Below the pieces are notes generated by a model. The model was not told where the DNA came from. It searched no databases and worked only from the letters and a program-made list of their open reading frames with translations. Positions 1-7,069 of a stretch of 26,824 nt of DNA are shown one piece after another. Source of the DNA: Halioxenophilus sp964342265 (GTDB lineage Bacteria; Pseudomonadota; Gammaproteobacteria; Pseudomonadales; Cellvibrionaceae); contig CAYFFE010000044.1 of NCBI GenBank assembly GCA_964342265.1, positions 1 to 26,824 of the forward strand, in the 5' to 3' direction. How positions within the stretch are numbered: position 1 is the stretch's first letter; every line of letters begins with the position of its first letter. A program made the position numbers and the translations under genes.

Positions 1-47
1 GCTATTGCAGTGCTTTTAATTTCTAACCCACAGCTATAAGCAAAAAG

Positions 48-1379
48 CTAGGCAAAAACAGCCCCGGCCATAATGGCTTCGATGGCGTCAGCTTCTTTGG
101 GCACCGCCGAGGTTAGCACCTCAAAACCGTTGGTAGTGACGAGTACATCGTCTTCAATGCGAATACCTATGCCGCGCCATTGCTCGTCGACGTTATCGTT
201 GTCGGGATGAATGTAAATGCCCGGCTCAATGGTTAAACACATACCCGGTTCCAGCACGCGCCAATTGCCCGCCACTTTGTAATCGCCCACATCGTGTACG
301 TCGATGCCCAGCCAATGGCCGGTGCGGTGCATGTAAAATTCGGTAAAGGCTTCCTGCTCGATTAAGTCGTCGACGTCGCCGCTTAACAATCCCAGCTCAA
401 CCATGCCCTGAGTTAGCACGCGTACGGCAGCCTCGTGGGGGGAATTCCAATGATTGCCCGGTTTAACTTCGGCAATGGCCGCCAATTGCGCCGCTAACAC
501 AATGTCGTACACCCGTCGCTGGGCATCGGAAAACTTGCCGTTAACAGGAAAGGTGCGAGTGATGTCGGAGGCGTACATTTGGTATTCGCAACCGGCATCG
601 ATTAACACCAAATCATTTTTTTCCATTTTTTTGGTATTTTCGATGTAGTGCAAAATGCAGCCATTTTTACCGCTGCCCACAATGGAAGCATAAGCGGGAA
701 AATGCGCGCCTTGGCGGGCAAACTCGTGTTCGATTTCCGCCTGTAATTGATACTCGTACAAGCCGGGCTTGGCCAGTTGCATGGCGCGCACGTGTGCCTC
801 GGCGGCAATACGAGCCGACTCGCGCAAAATTTTGATTTCGCCGGCGCTTTTAAACAAACGCATGTCGTGCAGAAAGTGATCCAAATCTTGTAGTTCACCG
901 GGTGGAATGGCTCCGTTGCGTTGATTGGCGCGCAGCGCATTGATCCAGGCCATTACTCGGCGATCAAACATGGCGTCGCGGCCTAAGCTGTAATAAACGC
1001 GCTCGCGGCCTTCTAGCAACCCCGGCAAAATTTCATCGATATCGCCGATGGGAAACGCATCGTCGGCACCGAAATTGGCCATGGCCCCTTCCGGCCCCTG
1101 GCGATAACCGTCCCAAATTTCTTTTTGTCGATCTTTGTCGCGCACAAACATCACGAACTCGCCATGCTCGCGACCGGGAATCAACACCAACACCGCGCCC
1201 GGCTCAATAAATCCGCTCAAATAATAAAAATCGCTGTCGGGCCGAAAGGCAAATTGCGTGTCGCGACTGCGAGTTTTTTCTTCCGCAGTGGGCACGATGG
1301 CGATGGAGTTGGGCTCCATCATGGCCATAAGTTCTTTGCGGCGGCGGGCGAATTCGGCGTTGGTTAATTTTGAGCTCAA
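48..1379 (-). CDS. pepP: Xaa-Pro aminopeptidase (aminopeptidase P)
   Basis: Cytosolic metallopeptidase that removes the N-terminal residue from peptides with proline at position 2. The 443-residue product matches the usual family length (E. coli PepP is about 440). It has the N-terminal creatinase-like domain and a C-terminal pita-bread fold. The dinuclear metal ligands are all visible: D261 (LIDAG), D272 (SDITRTFP), H355 (HRTGHWLGID), E385 (IEPGIYI) and E409 (RIED). The start is a TTG placed behind AAAGGA with 9 to 10 bases between them; no better in-frame ATG lies near. It begins 11 bases after the UPF0149 gene ends, on the same strand, so the two form an operon. In relatives ubiH follows, which would lie beyond position 1. 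Identification is firm. Confidence 0.95.
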   Translation of the reverse strand: MSSKLTNAEFARRRKELMAMMEPNSIAIVPTAEEKTRSRDTQFAFRPDSDFYYLSGFIEPGAVLVLIPGREHGEFVMFVRDKDRQKEIWDGYRQGPEGAMANFGADDAFPIGDIDEILPGLLEGRERVYYSLGRDAMFDRRVMAWINALRANQRNGAIPPGELQDLDHFLHDMRLFKSAGEIKILRESARIAAEAHVRAMQLAKPGLYEYQLQAEIEHEFARQGAHFPAYASIVGSGKNGCILHYIENTKKMEKNDLVLIDAGCEYQMYASDITRTFPVNGKFSDAQRRVYDIVLAAQLAAIAEVKPGNHWNSPHEAAVRVLTQGMVELGLLSGDVDDLIEQEAFTEFYMHRTGHWLGIDVHDVGDYKVAGNWRVLEPGMCLTIEPGIYIHPDNDNVDEQWRGIGIRIEDDVLVTTNGFEVLTSAVPKEADAIEAIMAGAVFA

Positions 1380-1390
1380 CGTAATATCCT

Positions 1391-1951
1391 TTAATGAATC
1401 ACAGGTTTGCGGTTGGGATGATCGAGCAACTGGGCGATGTCTTCGTAGACATTAAACACCGCCACTCGAACATATTCCAAAATTTCGATCAAGTCGTCCA
1501 GTTGTGCCGCCTGATCATCGGTGGCCAATTGGCTGATGGCCGCCAAATCCTGCAGCAATTCTTTGCAGTCTTCGCTGAGCGAGTTATTTTTTAAATCCAC
1601 ACTGGCAAAACCCGCTAAAAACCCGGCCACCCAATCGCTTAATGCGCGAATCAGCAGCGGCATTTCCACCTCCAGCGGCGGCAACACCAGCTGAAACTGG
1701 TAATCGCGCGACGACAACTGCTGCTGAAACAACTGAAACAGCTCGCTGGCCGTGGCAGTGAGCACTTTCGGCACCTCACCGGGCACATCCAGACTCTCTT
1801 TGGCGGTATCCAGCCATTGTTCGGGCGATTGCTGAGCGCAAATAGTGCCCACCAATAAACCGTGAAATTCGCTGGCACCGATAACGGCGTCATGCTCGGC
1901 CAGCAGTTGCTCCAGGGGTTCGTAGAGATTGCCTCTAACGTTGTCGTTCAT
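1391..1951 (-). CDS. ygfB: UPF0149 (YgfB/YecA-type) family protein
   Basis: A 186-residue all-alpha protein of the UPF0149 family, usually found directly upstream of pepP in gammaproteobacteria. Signature stretches are visible: ASEFHGLLVGTICAQ near residues 26-40, and WVAGFLAGF near residue 107, which is the conserved helical core. No catalytic residues are evident. The family's role is not settled; YgfB of Pseudomonas has been linked to transcriptional control, so function is left open here. The ATG is preceded only by a weak GAG. The gene is first in an operon with pepP and divergent from the TIGR02449/zapA genes across a 440-bp gap. Confidence 0.9.
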   Translation of the reverse strand: MNDNVRGNLYEPLEQLLAEHDAVIGASEFHGLLVGTICAQQSPEQWLDTAKESLDVPGEVPKVLTATASELFQLFQQQLSSRDYQFQLVLPPLEVEMPLLIRALSDWVAGFLAGFASVDLKNNSLSEDCKELLQDLAAISQLATDDQAAQLDDLIEILEYVRVAVFNVYEDIAQLLDHPNRKPVIH

Positions 1952-2393
1952 AGTGAAGGGCTCATTCTTGTGCTTTTTTATTGGTAAATTGTGATGAGTG
2001 GGTCGGCCGTTTATGGGCCGTTGCTAACTTTTAATGGCGATTAGCTGACTATTGGCTGCGCGCAGTTGCGCGTTTTCTGCACATAGATTGCGGGGGTTAA
2101 TGCATAAACTACCCCCCACACCAGGACTCATCAACCGCCATGCTAACATTTATGGCACCGTTCGCACCTGCTACCATGCGCTTAAACCGTTTTGCTATCG
2201 ATGCCATTGTCGCCTTTGTACAGTGCCAGCACTCTCCGTTGTGGCGTAATCACCGACAAATTGCCACAGTTTGGCTTTGAGTTAACAACCTGAGGCCTCA
2301 ACGATTGACCGCGCCAGAGCGGGACAATATATTACCTGGGCTATTATACTTGCGAGTCGATAGCCTTTTTCGCAACAGCTGAACCCTATATTT
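1952..2393. other. Divergent intergenic region, ygfB / zapA side
   Basis: A 442-bp gap between divergent operons. The only site I can support is a strong sigma70-type promoter for the plus-strand genes at 2305-2333, listed separately. A second TATACT-like hexamer lies further down near 2344-2350 without a good -35. A 65-codon frame at 2052-2249 is open but has no ribosome binding site and looks non-coding. Confidence 0.5.
2305..2333 (+). promoter_or_regulatory. Sigma70-type promoter for the TIGR02449-zapA operon
   Basis: TTGACC (2305-2310), a 17-base spacer, then TATATT (2328-2333). Expected start of transcription is about 2340, giving a leader of roughly 55 bases before the ATG at 2394. Confidence 0.7.
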
Positions 2394-2618
2394 ATGTCCG
2401 GTAGCTCTACGTTCAATCAGGCCCTGCAGGCCATAGAATCCAAATTAGACGCGCTACTCCAAGAGCGGCAGCAATTGCTTCAGGAAAATCGCAGCCTGCG
2501 TCAGGCCGAGCAAAGTTGGCAGCAAGAGCGGGCCAAGCTGGTGGAAAAAAACGAACTGGCCAGAAGCCGTGTGGAAGCCATGATTGCCCGATTAAAAAGT
2601 CTGGAATCCGACGCCTAA
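2394..2618 (+). CDS. TIGR02449-like small coiled-coil protein (ZapB-like)
   Basis: A 74-residue protein made almost wholly of heptad-like sequence rich in Glu, Gln, Leu and Lys (for example LDALLQERQQLLQENRSLRQ at residues 18-37), so a coiled coil. Small proteins of the TIGR02449 family are typically encoded just upstream of zapA and 6S RNA in this bacterial group. The shape recalls ZapB, a cell-division coiled-coil protein, and the zapA neighbour makes a divisome role plausible; that is inference. zapA starts 17 bases downstream on the same strand, so the pair is probably co-transcribed from the promoter at 2305-2333. Confidence 0.85.
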   Translation: MSGSSTFNQALQAIESKLDALLQERQQLLQENRSLRQAEQSWQQERAKLVEKNELARSRVEAMIARLKSLESDA

Positions 2619-2635
2619 CCGAGGCCGAGAGTCTA

Positions 2636-2926
2636 ATGAGCCAAATGCAAACCGTCACCGTGACAATACTGGGCAAGGATTACCAGGTCGCCTGCAGCAG
2701 CGAAGACAAGCGCAGCCTGATCGACGCCGCCGATCAGCTCGACGAGCGTATGCGCGAAATTCGCCAAAACGGCAATGTTATCGGCCTGGAGCGCATCGCT
2801 GTAATGGCTGCGCTCAACCTCAGCCACGAATTGATTCAATCCCAGCAACAAACCGCCCTCAACGAATCGCTGCTCGAACGAGTTACGAGCAAGCTCGACA
2901 GCTCGCTGCTAAAACAAGACGATTAA
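2636..2926 (+). CDS. zapA: Cell division protein ZapA
   Basis: FtsZ-associated protein that bundles FtsZ filaments at the Z-ring. The start used is the ATG at 2636, behind GAGGCCGAGAG, giving 96 residues, the normal size; a longer open frame upstream overlaps the preceding gene and is not needed. Family features: N-terminal beta strands with TVTILGKDYQVAC (8-20), the helix SLIDAADQLDERMREI (27-42), GLERIAVMAALNLSHEL (50-66), and a C-terminal coiled coil. It lies between the coiled-coil gene and 6S RNA, the conserved order in gammaproteobacteria. Confidence 0.95.
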   Translation: MSQMQTVTVTILGKDYQVACSSEDKRSLIDAADQLDERMREIRQNGNVIGLERIAVMAALNLSHELIQSQQQTALNESLLERVTSKLDSSLLKQDD

Positions 2927-2991
2927 TTTCTTAACAACCCCTAACGAAAATAAAGCTCAGATACAAGAGTTTTTCTCACGGCTGATTTCGC

Positions 2992-2997
2992 TATACT
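2992..2997 (+). promoter_or_regulatory. -10 element of the 6S RNA promoter
   Basis: TATACT sits 5 to 7 bases before the G-rich start of the 6S closing stem. No convincing -35 hexamer is visible 16-18 bases upstream (the stretch there is T-rich). Confidence 0.5.
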
Positions 2998-3000
2998 GAA

Positions 3001-3182
3001 AGGGCCCTGGTGTATTCGCCAGCCGACAAGTCCTCGAGCCGATAATGTAAACCATGGAAGTTGCTCGCAAATGTTGGTGTGCATGTCCGCGAGACGGAAA
3101 GCCTAATGCATTTCAGCGACCTCCCCCTTGAGCCCTACGGTTCAAGGCCAAGTTGGCAGCGGTACGCCGGGGCTCCTTCTTC
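3001..3182 (+). ncRNA. ssrS: 6S RNA
   Basis: Global regulator that binds the sigma70 RNA polymerase holoenzyme by mimicking an open promoter. Located between zapA and ygfA as in other gammaproteobacteria. The ends pair in a 13-bp closing stem: 3002-3014 with 3163-3175, including several G-U pairs. Internal stretches match E. coli 6S in order: CCTCGAGCCGATAATG (near 3031-3046), GTGTGCATGTCCGCGAGACGG (split here as GTGTGCATG then TCCGCGAG), AAGCCTAATGC, and the apical-side hairpin CCTTGAGCC/GGTTCAAGG (3126-3147). Exact 5' and 3' ends are estimated to within a few bases. ygfA starts about 20 bases later, so the RNA may be processed from a dicistronic transcript as in E. coli. Confidence 0.9.
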
Positions 3183-3201
3183 GTGATCTATCGCCCCACT
3201 T

Positions 3202-3819
3202 ATGCCCTTATCGCCAGAGCTTGCAACACTCAACACCCCCTCCCTCAAAGCCCAAAAGCGCCAAATTCGGCGAGAAAAACGTCGCGCTCGTCGCGCTCTA
3301 AACGCACAGCAGCGCCGCCGCGCCAGTCTCTCCTTAGCTCGGCGAATACGCGCCAGCCTGCCATTTATGCGCGCACGCCATATCGCACTCTACTGGCCGC
3401 TACCCGAAGAAATCGATCCCACTGCACTGCTGCATACACGCGCGATGGCCGCGAAGAAACTCTGGTACTTACCCGTAATTACCTCAACAGGCATGAACTT
3501 CTACAACTACACCCCAGGAGCCACCTTACGCGCGAATCGATATGGCGTACCAGAGCCCGCCACACGCGGAGTAGCCCCCGTTAAACCCTGGATGTTGGAT
3601 TTGGTCATCGTGCCGCTGGTGAGCTTCGATCGACAACTCACTCGCTTGGGCATGGGCGGCGGTTTTTATGATCGCTACTTCGAACAAAAGCAACCCGCCT
3701 TGAGCAGACCGTATTTTTTAGGAGTGGGATTTGAATGCCAAGCATCCGATCAGGACTTGCCCAGAGAACCCTGGGACATTGTGCTGGATGCGGTAGTAAC
3801 GGAGGAAGGGTGGTACTAG
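3202..3819 (+). CDS. ygfA: 5-formyltetrahydrofolate cyclo-ligase
   Basis: ATP-dependent enzyme converting 5-formyl-THF to 5,10-methenyl-THF in folate one-carbon metabolism. 205 residues. The ATP/substrate loop LGMGGGFYDRYF (149-160) is the diagnostic motif; a very basic N-terminal helix (residues 17-40, many Arg and Lys) and the strand LDLVIVPLVSFD (132-143) also fit. No clear ribosome binding site precedes the ATG. The first 15 or so residues have no counterpart in many homologues, so a later start cannot be excluded, although no other ATG is close. Position directly after 6S RNA is conserved. Confidence 0.93.
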   Translation: MPLSPELATLNTPSLKAQKRQIRREKRRARRALNAQQRRRASLSLARRIRASLPFMRARHIALYWPLPEEIDPTALLHTRAMAAKKLWYLPVITSTGMNFYNYTPGATLRANRYGVPEPATRGVAPVKPWMLDLVIVPLVSFDRQLTRLGMGGGFYDRYFEQKQPALSRPYFLGVGFECQASDQDLPREPWDIVLDAVVTEEGWY

Positions 3820-3824
3820 GCCAG

Positions 3825-3856
3825 CACCACCCGCCGATAGAGCAAGGCGGGTGGTG
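3825..3856. terminator. Hairpin between convergent genes
   Basis: Perfect 11-bp stem (CACCACCCGCC at 3825-3835 with GGCGGGTGGTG at 3846-3856) and a 10-base loop, lying between ygfA and the convergent small gene that ends at 3868. Neither side has a T-run, so it may act as a transcript end protector or a Rho-assisted stop rather than a classic intrinsic terminator. Confidence 0.5.
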
Positions 3857-3867
3857 ACCGTTGAATT

Positions 3868-4002
3868 CTACTGGGTAACGCCCTGCTGTAGCGCAGTAGG
3901 CGGGGCAGATTCGGCTTTAAACAAATCGCTGGCACCCACGCTGGAGGCCAAAACACCCACGAGGAAAACAACGGCGGCAAGAGTTAGTACATCGCTTTTC
4001 AT
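3868..4002 (-). CDS. Small membrane-anchored protein, 44 aa
   Basis: A 44-codon gene. The ATG at 4002-4000 is preceded by AAGGA with 8 bases between. The product starts MKSDVLTLAAVVFLVGVLAS, a basic residue followed by a hydrophobic stretch of about 18 residues, then SVGASDLF and a short polar tail ending GVTQ. This could be a signal peptide (cleavage near VGA-SD) or a single-span inner-membrane anchor. I do not recognise the family. Upstream on the same strand are a good sigma70 promoter (4127-4154) and a CRP-like palindrome (4172-4187), strong support that it is a real, regulated gene. It converges on ygfA. Confidence 0.75.
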   Translation of the reverse strand: MKSDVLTLAAVVFLVGVLASSVGASDLFKAESAPPTALQQGVTQ

Positions 4003-4126
4003 TATGAGCATCCTTACGTGTTTCACTTGTTATTTTTTATTTTTAGTTATAAAGATACAGCAAGCTTTATACCCAAAAACAATGACAACACCAAGTGATC
4101 GTTTGGAATAATCAGTGTTACAGATA

Positions 4127-4154
4127 TATATAACCTGCTCAAAAAATGTTGCAA
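4127..4154 (-). promoter_or_regulatory. Promoter of the 44-aa gene
   Basis: Reading the minus strand: TTGCAA (4154-4149), 16-base spacer, TATATA (4132-4127). Transcription would start near 4118-4120, leaving a leader of about 115 bases before the start codon at 4002. Confidence 0.6.
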
Positions 4155-4171
4155 GTTTAAAAGAACCGAGA

Positions 4172-4187
4172 TGCAATCTAGATCACA
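4172..4187 (-). promoter_or_regulatory. CRP/Vfr-type binding site
   Basis: TGCAATCTAGATCACA on the plus strand (TGTGATCTAGATTGCA on the minus). This is the CRP consensus TGTGA-N6-TCACA with the perfect TCTAGA centre and one weaker half-site (TTGCA). Its centre lies about 60 bases upstream of the predicted start of transcription, matching class I activation spacing (-61.5). Confidence 0.6.
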
Positions 4188-4278
4188 CCAGAAGTGAGTA
4201 ATCGCTTACATTTCGACACGAAACTTATTTTCGCGCAATTTTGTTGCAAATATTAGTAGATTTTCATTTGACAGAAGA

Positions 4279-4676
4279 TTATTTGGCTACTAGCGACATA
4301 TTTTTATTCTTTAAGGGAATATGTGGTGCACCATAATAGGGCATTGTTATGAGTGGCGGTGCTTTAGTATGGGACGTTAGAGAGTACTGAACGCTAGTCT
4401 CGAATGAAGTTGTTAGAGGGCGCAGCGTTAATTTTAAACGCTTGGCATATTGGTTGGTTACATTGGTTGGTGATGTAAAATAAAGCGTGAAACCGAACAA
4501 GTGAGCTTGCAGCTCCCCGACCCTTTTTGCTAAAACGGTAGCCACCACAAATAGCGTAACAATACCCATTAACGAAGCCAGGAAATTTGTCCAATCCGCT
4601 GCTTGCTCATGCTCGGTGACTGACCCCTTAGGTAACTGCCCCCTTAGGTAACTGACCGAGACTCATCAAACGACAT
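4279..4676 (-). pseudogene. Small membrane-protein gene interrupted by a 16-bp tandem duplication
   Basis: Downstream of the repeat an open frame encodes EHEQAADWTNFLASLMGIV followed by TLFVVATVLAKRVGELQ, a polar start plus one membrane span. The natural start appears to be the ATG at 4676 (MSFDESRSVT...) or at 4666 (MSLGQLPKG...). Two 16-bp units (TACCTAAGGGG-G/T-CAGT, within 4624-4655) stand between. They shift the frame, and each ATG now reads only 10-12 codons before TAA. Removing both units joins MSFDESRSVT to EHEQ in frame; removing one unit restores the other ATG. The frame continues to a stop at 4279, but the last 45 or so codons look like read-through of non-coding DNA. Function unknown. 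Confidence 0.45.
4624..4654. repeat. Two tandem 16-bp units
   Basis: CCCCTTAGGTAACTG occurs at 4624-4638 and again at 4640-4654, a period of 16. It disrupts the reading frame described at 4279-4676. Confidence 0.9.
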
Positions 4677-4735
4677 ATCGGCCACCCAACATACCAAGCA
4701 CCGGCCTCAAAACAGAACTCCTAAATAGGTCAAAA

Positions 4736-4918
4736 TCAAGAGCGGACGATCACCCCCAAAGAACTCAACAGACCTTTAATCGTATTCTCGGCTAATTCTT
4801 CCATTAGACAATACCCCAGCATAAAGCATCTAAAATACCTATCCACTGGGTTACTACGTACGAAAATTTCATAAATGTAACTCTGTGAAAAGAGCTTCTG
4901 TTTGCAGATACTAAACAA
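4736..4918 (-). CDS. Possible small protein overlapping the LRR gene end
   Basis: A 60-codon frame that starts with a TTG overlapping the last codons of the preceding gene (4911-5729) and has no ribosome binding site of its own, so it would rely on translational coupling. The product has a mix of hydrophobic and acidic stretches (CFMLGYCLMEELAENTIKGL). I recognise no family. Codon make-up resembles its AT-rich neighbours, but the length allows chance. Confidence 0.3.
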   Translation of the reverse strand: MFSICKQKLFSQSYIYEIFVRSNPVDRYFRCFMLGYCLMEELAENTIKGLLSSLGVIVRS

Positions 4919-5729
4919 TGTCTTCGATAAAAAATTTACAACCTGGCTTTAAGGCGAACTGACTATTGGATAATTTTTCTTTACTGCCCGGTATAAATTG
5001 ACCGACCAACTCAAACTCCTCTAGCTCTGGGAACAGGTCTCCAGCCAAGAGCGCATCAGGTATGACATAGGATGGAGAGTCTTCAGTGCATTCCAAGTTA
5101 ACATACAGGTCTGTTAATTTAGGTAAAAAAGAGCTTAGCAGATTAGAAATTGTCAAAACTGTGGGATACCCTCCATTAATACAAGTTACATAATCATCAA
5201 TTTCTACAAATAAAGACTTTAATTTACTAAGATGGAACGGTTTATCGAGAATAAAATTACCATTGATCGATAAAACCTCTAAATTAGGCATTTTATCCAA
5301 TAAATTGGTAATATTTCCCAAGTTTCCAAACCAGCAATGCGAGTTACTAAATAGCTGCCAAACGCCTATAGAAAATAATCTTAGATTCGGGAAACCTGGT
5401 GATTTTTCTAACTCGTTAATAATATCGCTATACTCCCTACCCTTGCCATTATTATACGAAGAGTTACCAATATACAAAGATTCAACGGTTGCAATAAAAT
5501 TAGAGCCAACAAAACTCTGTACAAGCGCTTTACTCTCACTTCCCAAATAGAAATGAAACCTCGTTGTCGACTCAGGTAAATCAATTAAAGTTTCTCGGCC
5601 ATATAATTTACTTTCTGGAACACCAAAGAAACAATCACCTATTGGCCAATTCCGAAAAGTCCCCTTATCACCCTGTATACACTTGATATTCGGCGGTATA
5701 TTGTCAATGTCTTTAAGAAACTGATTCAT
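4911..5729 (-). CDS. Leucine-rich-repeat-like protein (STM4015-like)
   Basis: A 272-residue soluble protein without a signal peptide or membrane span. From about residue 100 it shows irregular LRR-like units: FPNLRLFSIG, MPNLEVLSINGNFI, LSKLKSLFVEI, FLPKLTDLYVNLE and FPELEEFELVGQF. The pattern and the length recall the STM4015 family of bacterial LRR proteins, whose function is poorly defined. The ATG at 5729 has no strong ribosome binding site. The gene is AT-rich like the rest of the island and lies about 105 bases after the HAD phosphatase gene on the same strand. Family assignment is by eye and moderate. Confidence 0.65.
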   Translation of the reverse strand: MNQFLKDIDNIPPNIKCIQGDKGTFRNWPIGDCFFGVPESKLYGRETLIDLPESTTRFHFYLGSESKALVQSFVGSNFIATVESLYIGNSSYNNGKGREYSDIINELEKSPGFPNLRLFSIGVWQLFSNSHCWFGNLGNITNLLDKMPNLEVLSINGNFILDKPFHLSKLKSLFVEIDDYVTCINGGYPTVLTISNLLSSFLPKLTDLYVNLECTEDSPSYVIPDALLAGDLFPELEEFELVGQFIPGSKEKLSNSQFALKPGCKFFIEDIV

Positions 5730-5835
5730 AATAAAAACTTAAATTTTTGCTCTGTAGAAAGAGTAAACTACTGTGTGACAACAATTCTATATACATTTTT
5801 AGGTTTCATGCCCTCGGTATGGTAACGTCTCTGGG

Positions 5836-6465
5836 CTAGCAAACTATCATATCCTTTAGCTCGCTCATATGTTGAATACTTACAACCCCATCATCACGAG
5901 GGTAAATTACCGAGGGATCATAAAGTATTGGGCGCATCCTTGCCCGTTGTGCGGCTAAAATTCCTACCGGGCTGTCTTCTACTACAATACAATTTTGGGC
6001 GGGAACGCCCATAGCTTTAGCTGCATGTAAAAATATATCCGGTTCGGGTTTCCATGAATTAATTTCATAGGAACTAAAAACATTTTCATTAAAATAATGG
6101 GCGAGCCCCGTCAACGTTAATGCCTTGTTTATTTTTCTGAGCGGTCCGCTCGAAGCAACACAAACAGGAAGGTCTATTGTCGCTAGTAATTTCGCAACAC
6201 CATCATTGGGTTTTAGATTTTCTTCAAACAAGACTTCGACCAGAGAACGATAGGTGGGTACAAAATCTTGTTTGATCTTAATGTTATATTCTTTTTCTAT
6301 TGTATCTAGAATTAATGCTAATTTTCTACCACGAAATTTTTCCATCATTTTGTTAGCCGAAAGCTCAACACCATACTCCCTAAGTTTAATTTCCAATCCC
6401 AAGTTACATAGTAGCTCACTATCAACCAGGGTGCCGTCACAGTCAAAGATAATACACTGAGCCAT
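5836..6465 (-). CDS. HAD-superfamily phosphatase (beta-phosphoglucomutase-like)
   Basis: A 209-residue cytosolic HAD hydrolase. Motif I is FDCDGTLVDSE (7-17) with nucleophile D8 and acid/base D10; motif II is the Ser of VASSGP; motif III is the Lys of SWKPEPD; motif IV is VVEDSPVG. The cap sits between motifs I and II (C1 type). The sequence is closest by eye to the YieH / phosphoglucomutase-like group that dephosphorylates sugar phosphates; the substrate cannot be read from the sequence. It lies 57 bases downstream of the lipoprotein gene on the same strand, so they may be co-transcribed. Confidence 0.9.
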   Translation of the reverse strand: MAQCIIFDCDGTLVDSELLCNLGLEIKLREYGVELSANKMMEKFRGRKLALILDTIEKEYNIKIKQDFVPTYRSLVEVLFEENLKPNDGVAKLLATIDLPVCVASSGPLRKINKALTLTGLAHYFNENVFSSYEINSWKPEPDIFLHAAKAMGVPAQNCIVVEDSPVGILAAQRARMRPILYDPSVIYPRDDGVVSIQHMSELKDMIVC

Positions 6466-6522
6466 ATGAAATACTTTTAGGTAAATATTAATGACGTAAT
6501 AAATCTAGGTTACTTGTAGGTT

Positions 6523-6960
6523 TTATAAATTAGTTGCCTTATAGCTACACTTAGATGTAAATACATCTGACTCCTTTAGTTGTAAACCTGTTGCAGAAGC
6601 AAACAGCCAACTCTTCACAGCAGCGACACACGACTCTTCGAAATAACCATCTACATCACAGCGCTTTATGTTGACATTAAACGGTCTATAATTTGGAACA
6701 CTTTTCTTAGCAGAAATTGAAAATGATTTAGAGTATTCGTACAGAGAAAAAGTAACTTCGCAATATCCTTCAACACTTTCTTTGAAGGCACTCTCAGGAT
6801 ATTCAGGTTTTTTCAGTCGAATGGGTGCTAATGTTTTATCTGTTGTTTCCAGCACATTTTTTAAAAAGAAATCTTGATCTAAGTGCAACTTTTTAGGAGC
6901 TGCTGTGCAGCTTAATAGTGATGAAAATATCAACACCCCCAACAACCTATTTTTCACCAC
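6523..6960 (-). CDS. Lipoprotein with a TonB C-terminal-like domain
   Basis: A secreted lipoprotein: KNRLLGVLIFSSLLSC is a basic start, hydrophobic core and lipobox ending in Cys. The body contains KPEYPESAFKESVEGYCEVT and, further on, ESCVAAVKSWLFASA. These match the P-x-YP-xxA...G-x-v...a-v-x-x-W-x-F pattern of TonB C-terminal domains. An open frame begins at a TTG at 6972, but GAGG (6967-6970) sits inside that extension. It points to the GTG at 6960 or 6957; 6960 is used. Three extra cysteines may form disulfides. A TonB role is unlikely without an N-terminal anchor and Pro-rich linker; the domain may simply bind a periplasmic partner. Confidence 0.65.
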   Translation of the reverse strand: MVKNRLLGVLIFSSLLSCTAAPKKLHLDQDFFLKNVLETTDKTLAPIRLKKPEYPESAFKESVEGYCEVTFSLYEYSKSFSISAKKSVPNYRPFNVNIKRCDVDGYFEESCVAAVKSWLFASATGLQLKESDVFTSKCSYKATNL

Positions 6961-7069
6961 AATTTTCCTCAACTTTTATATCCATAAACAGGGAAGACAA
7001 GCAGCAAATACAGAAATAGCTCTTTTTTCCTACAGCTTCTATTATTAGCTAACCTATCTTCGTCTAAAG

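Noticed and set aside
1..47. Start of a gene downstream of pepP (ubiH expected)
   Set aside because: Only 47 bases are present and no start codon with a ribosome site can be placed in them.
2052..2249. 65-codon frame in the ygfB-zapA gap
   Set aside because: No ribosome binding site, Cys/Arg/His-rich random-looking product; lies upstream of the clear promoter.
3153..3584. Plus-strand frame of 143 codons overlapping 6S RNA and ygfA
   Set aside because: Out of frame with ygfA, Arg/Ser/Thr-rich shadow translation, overlaps a well-supported RNA gene.
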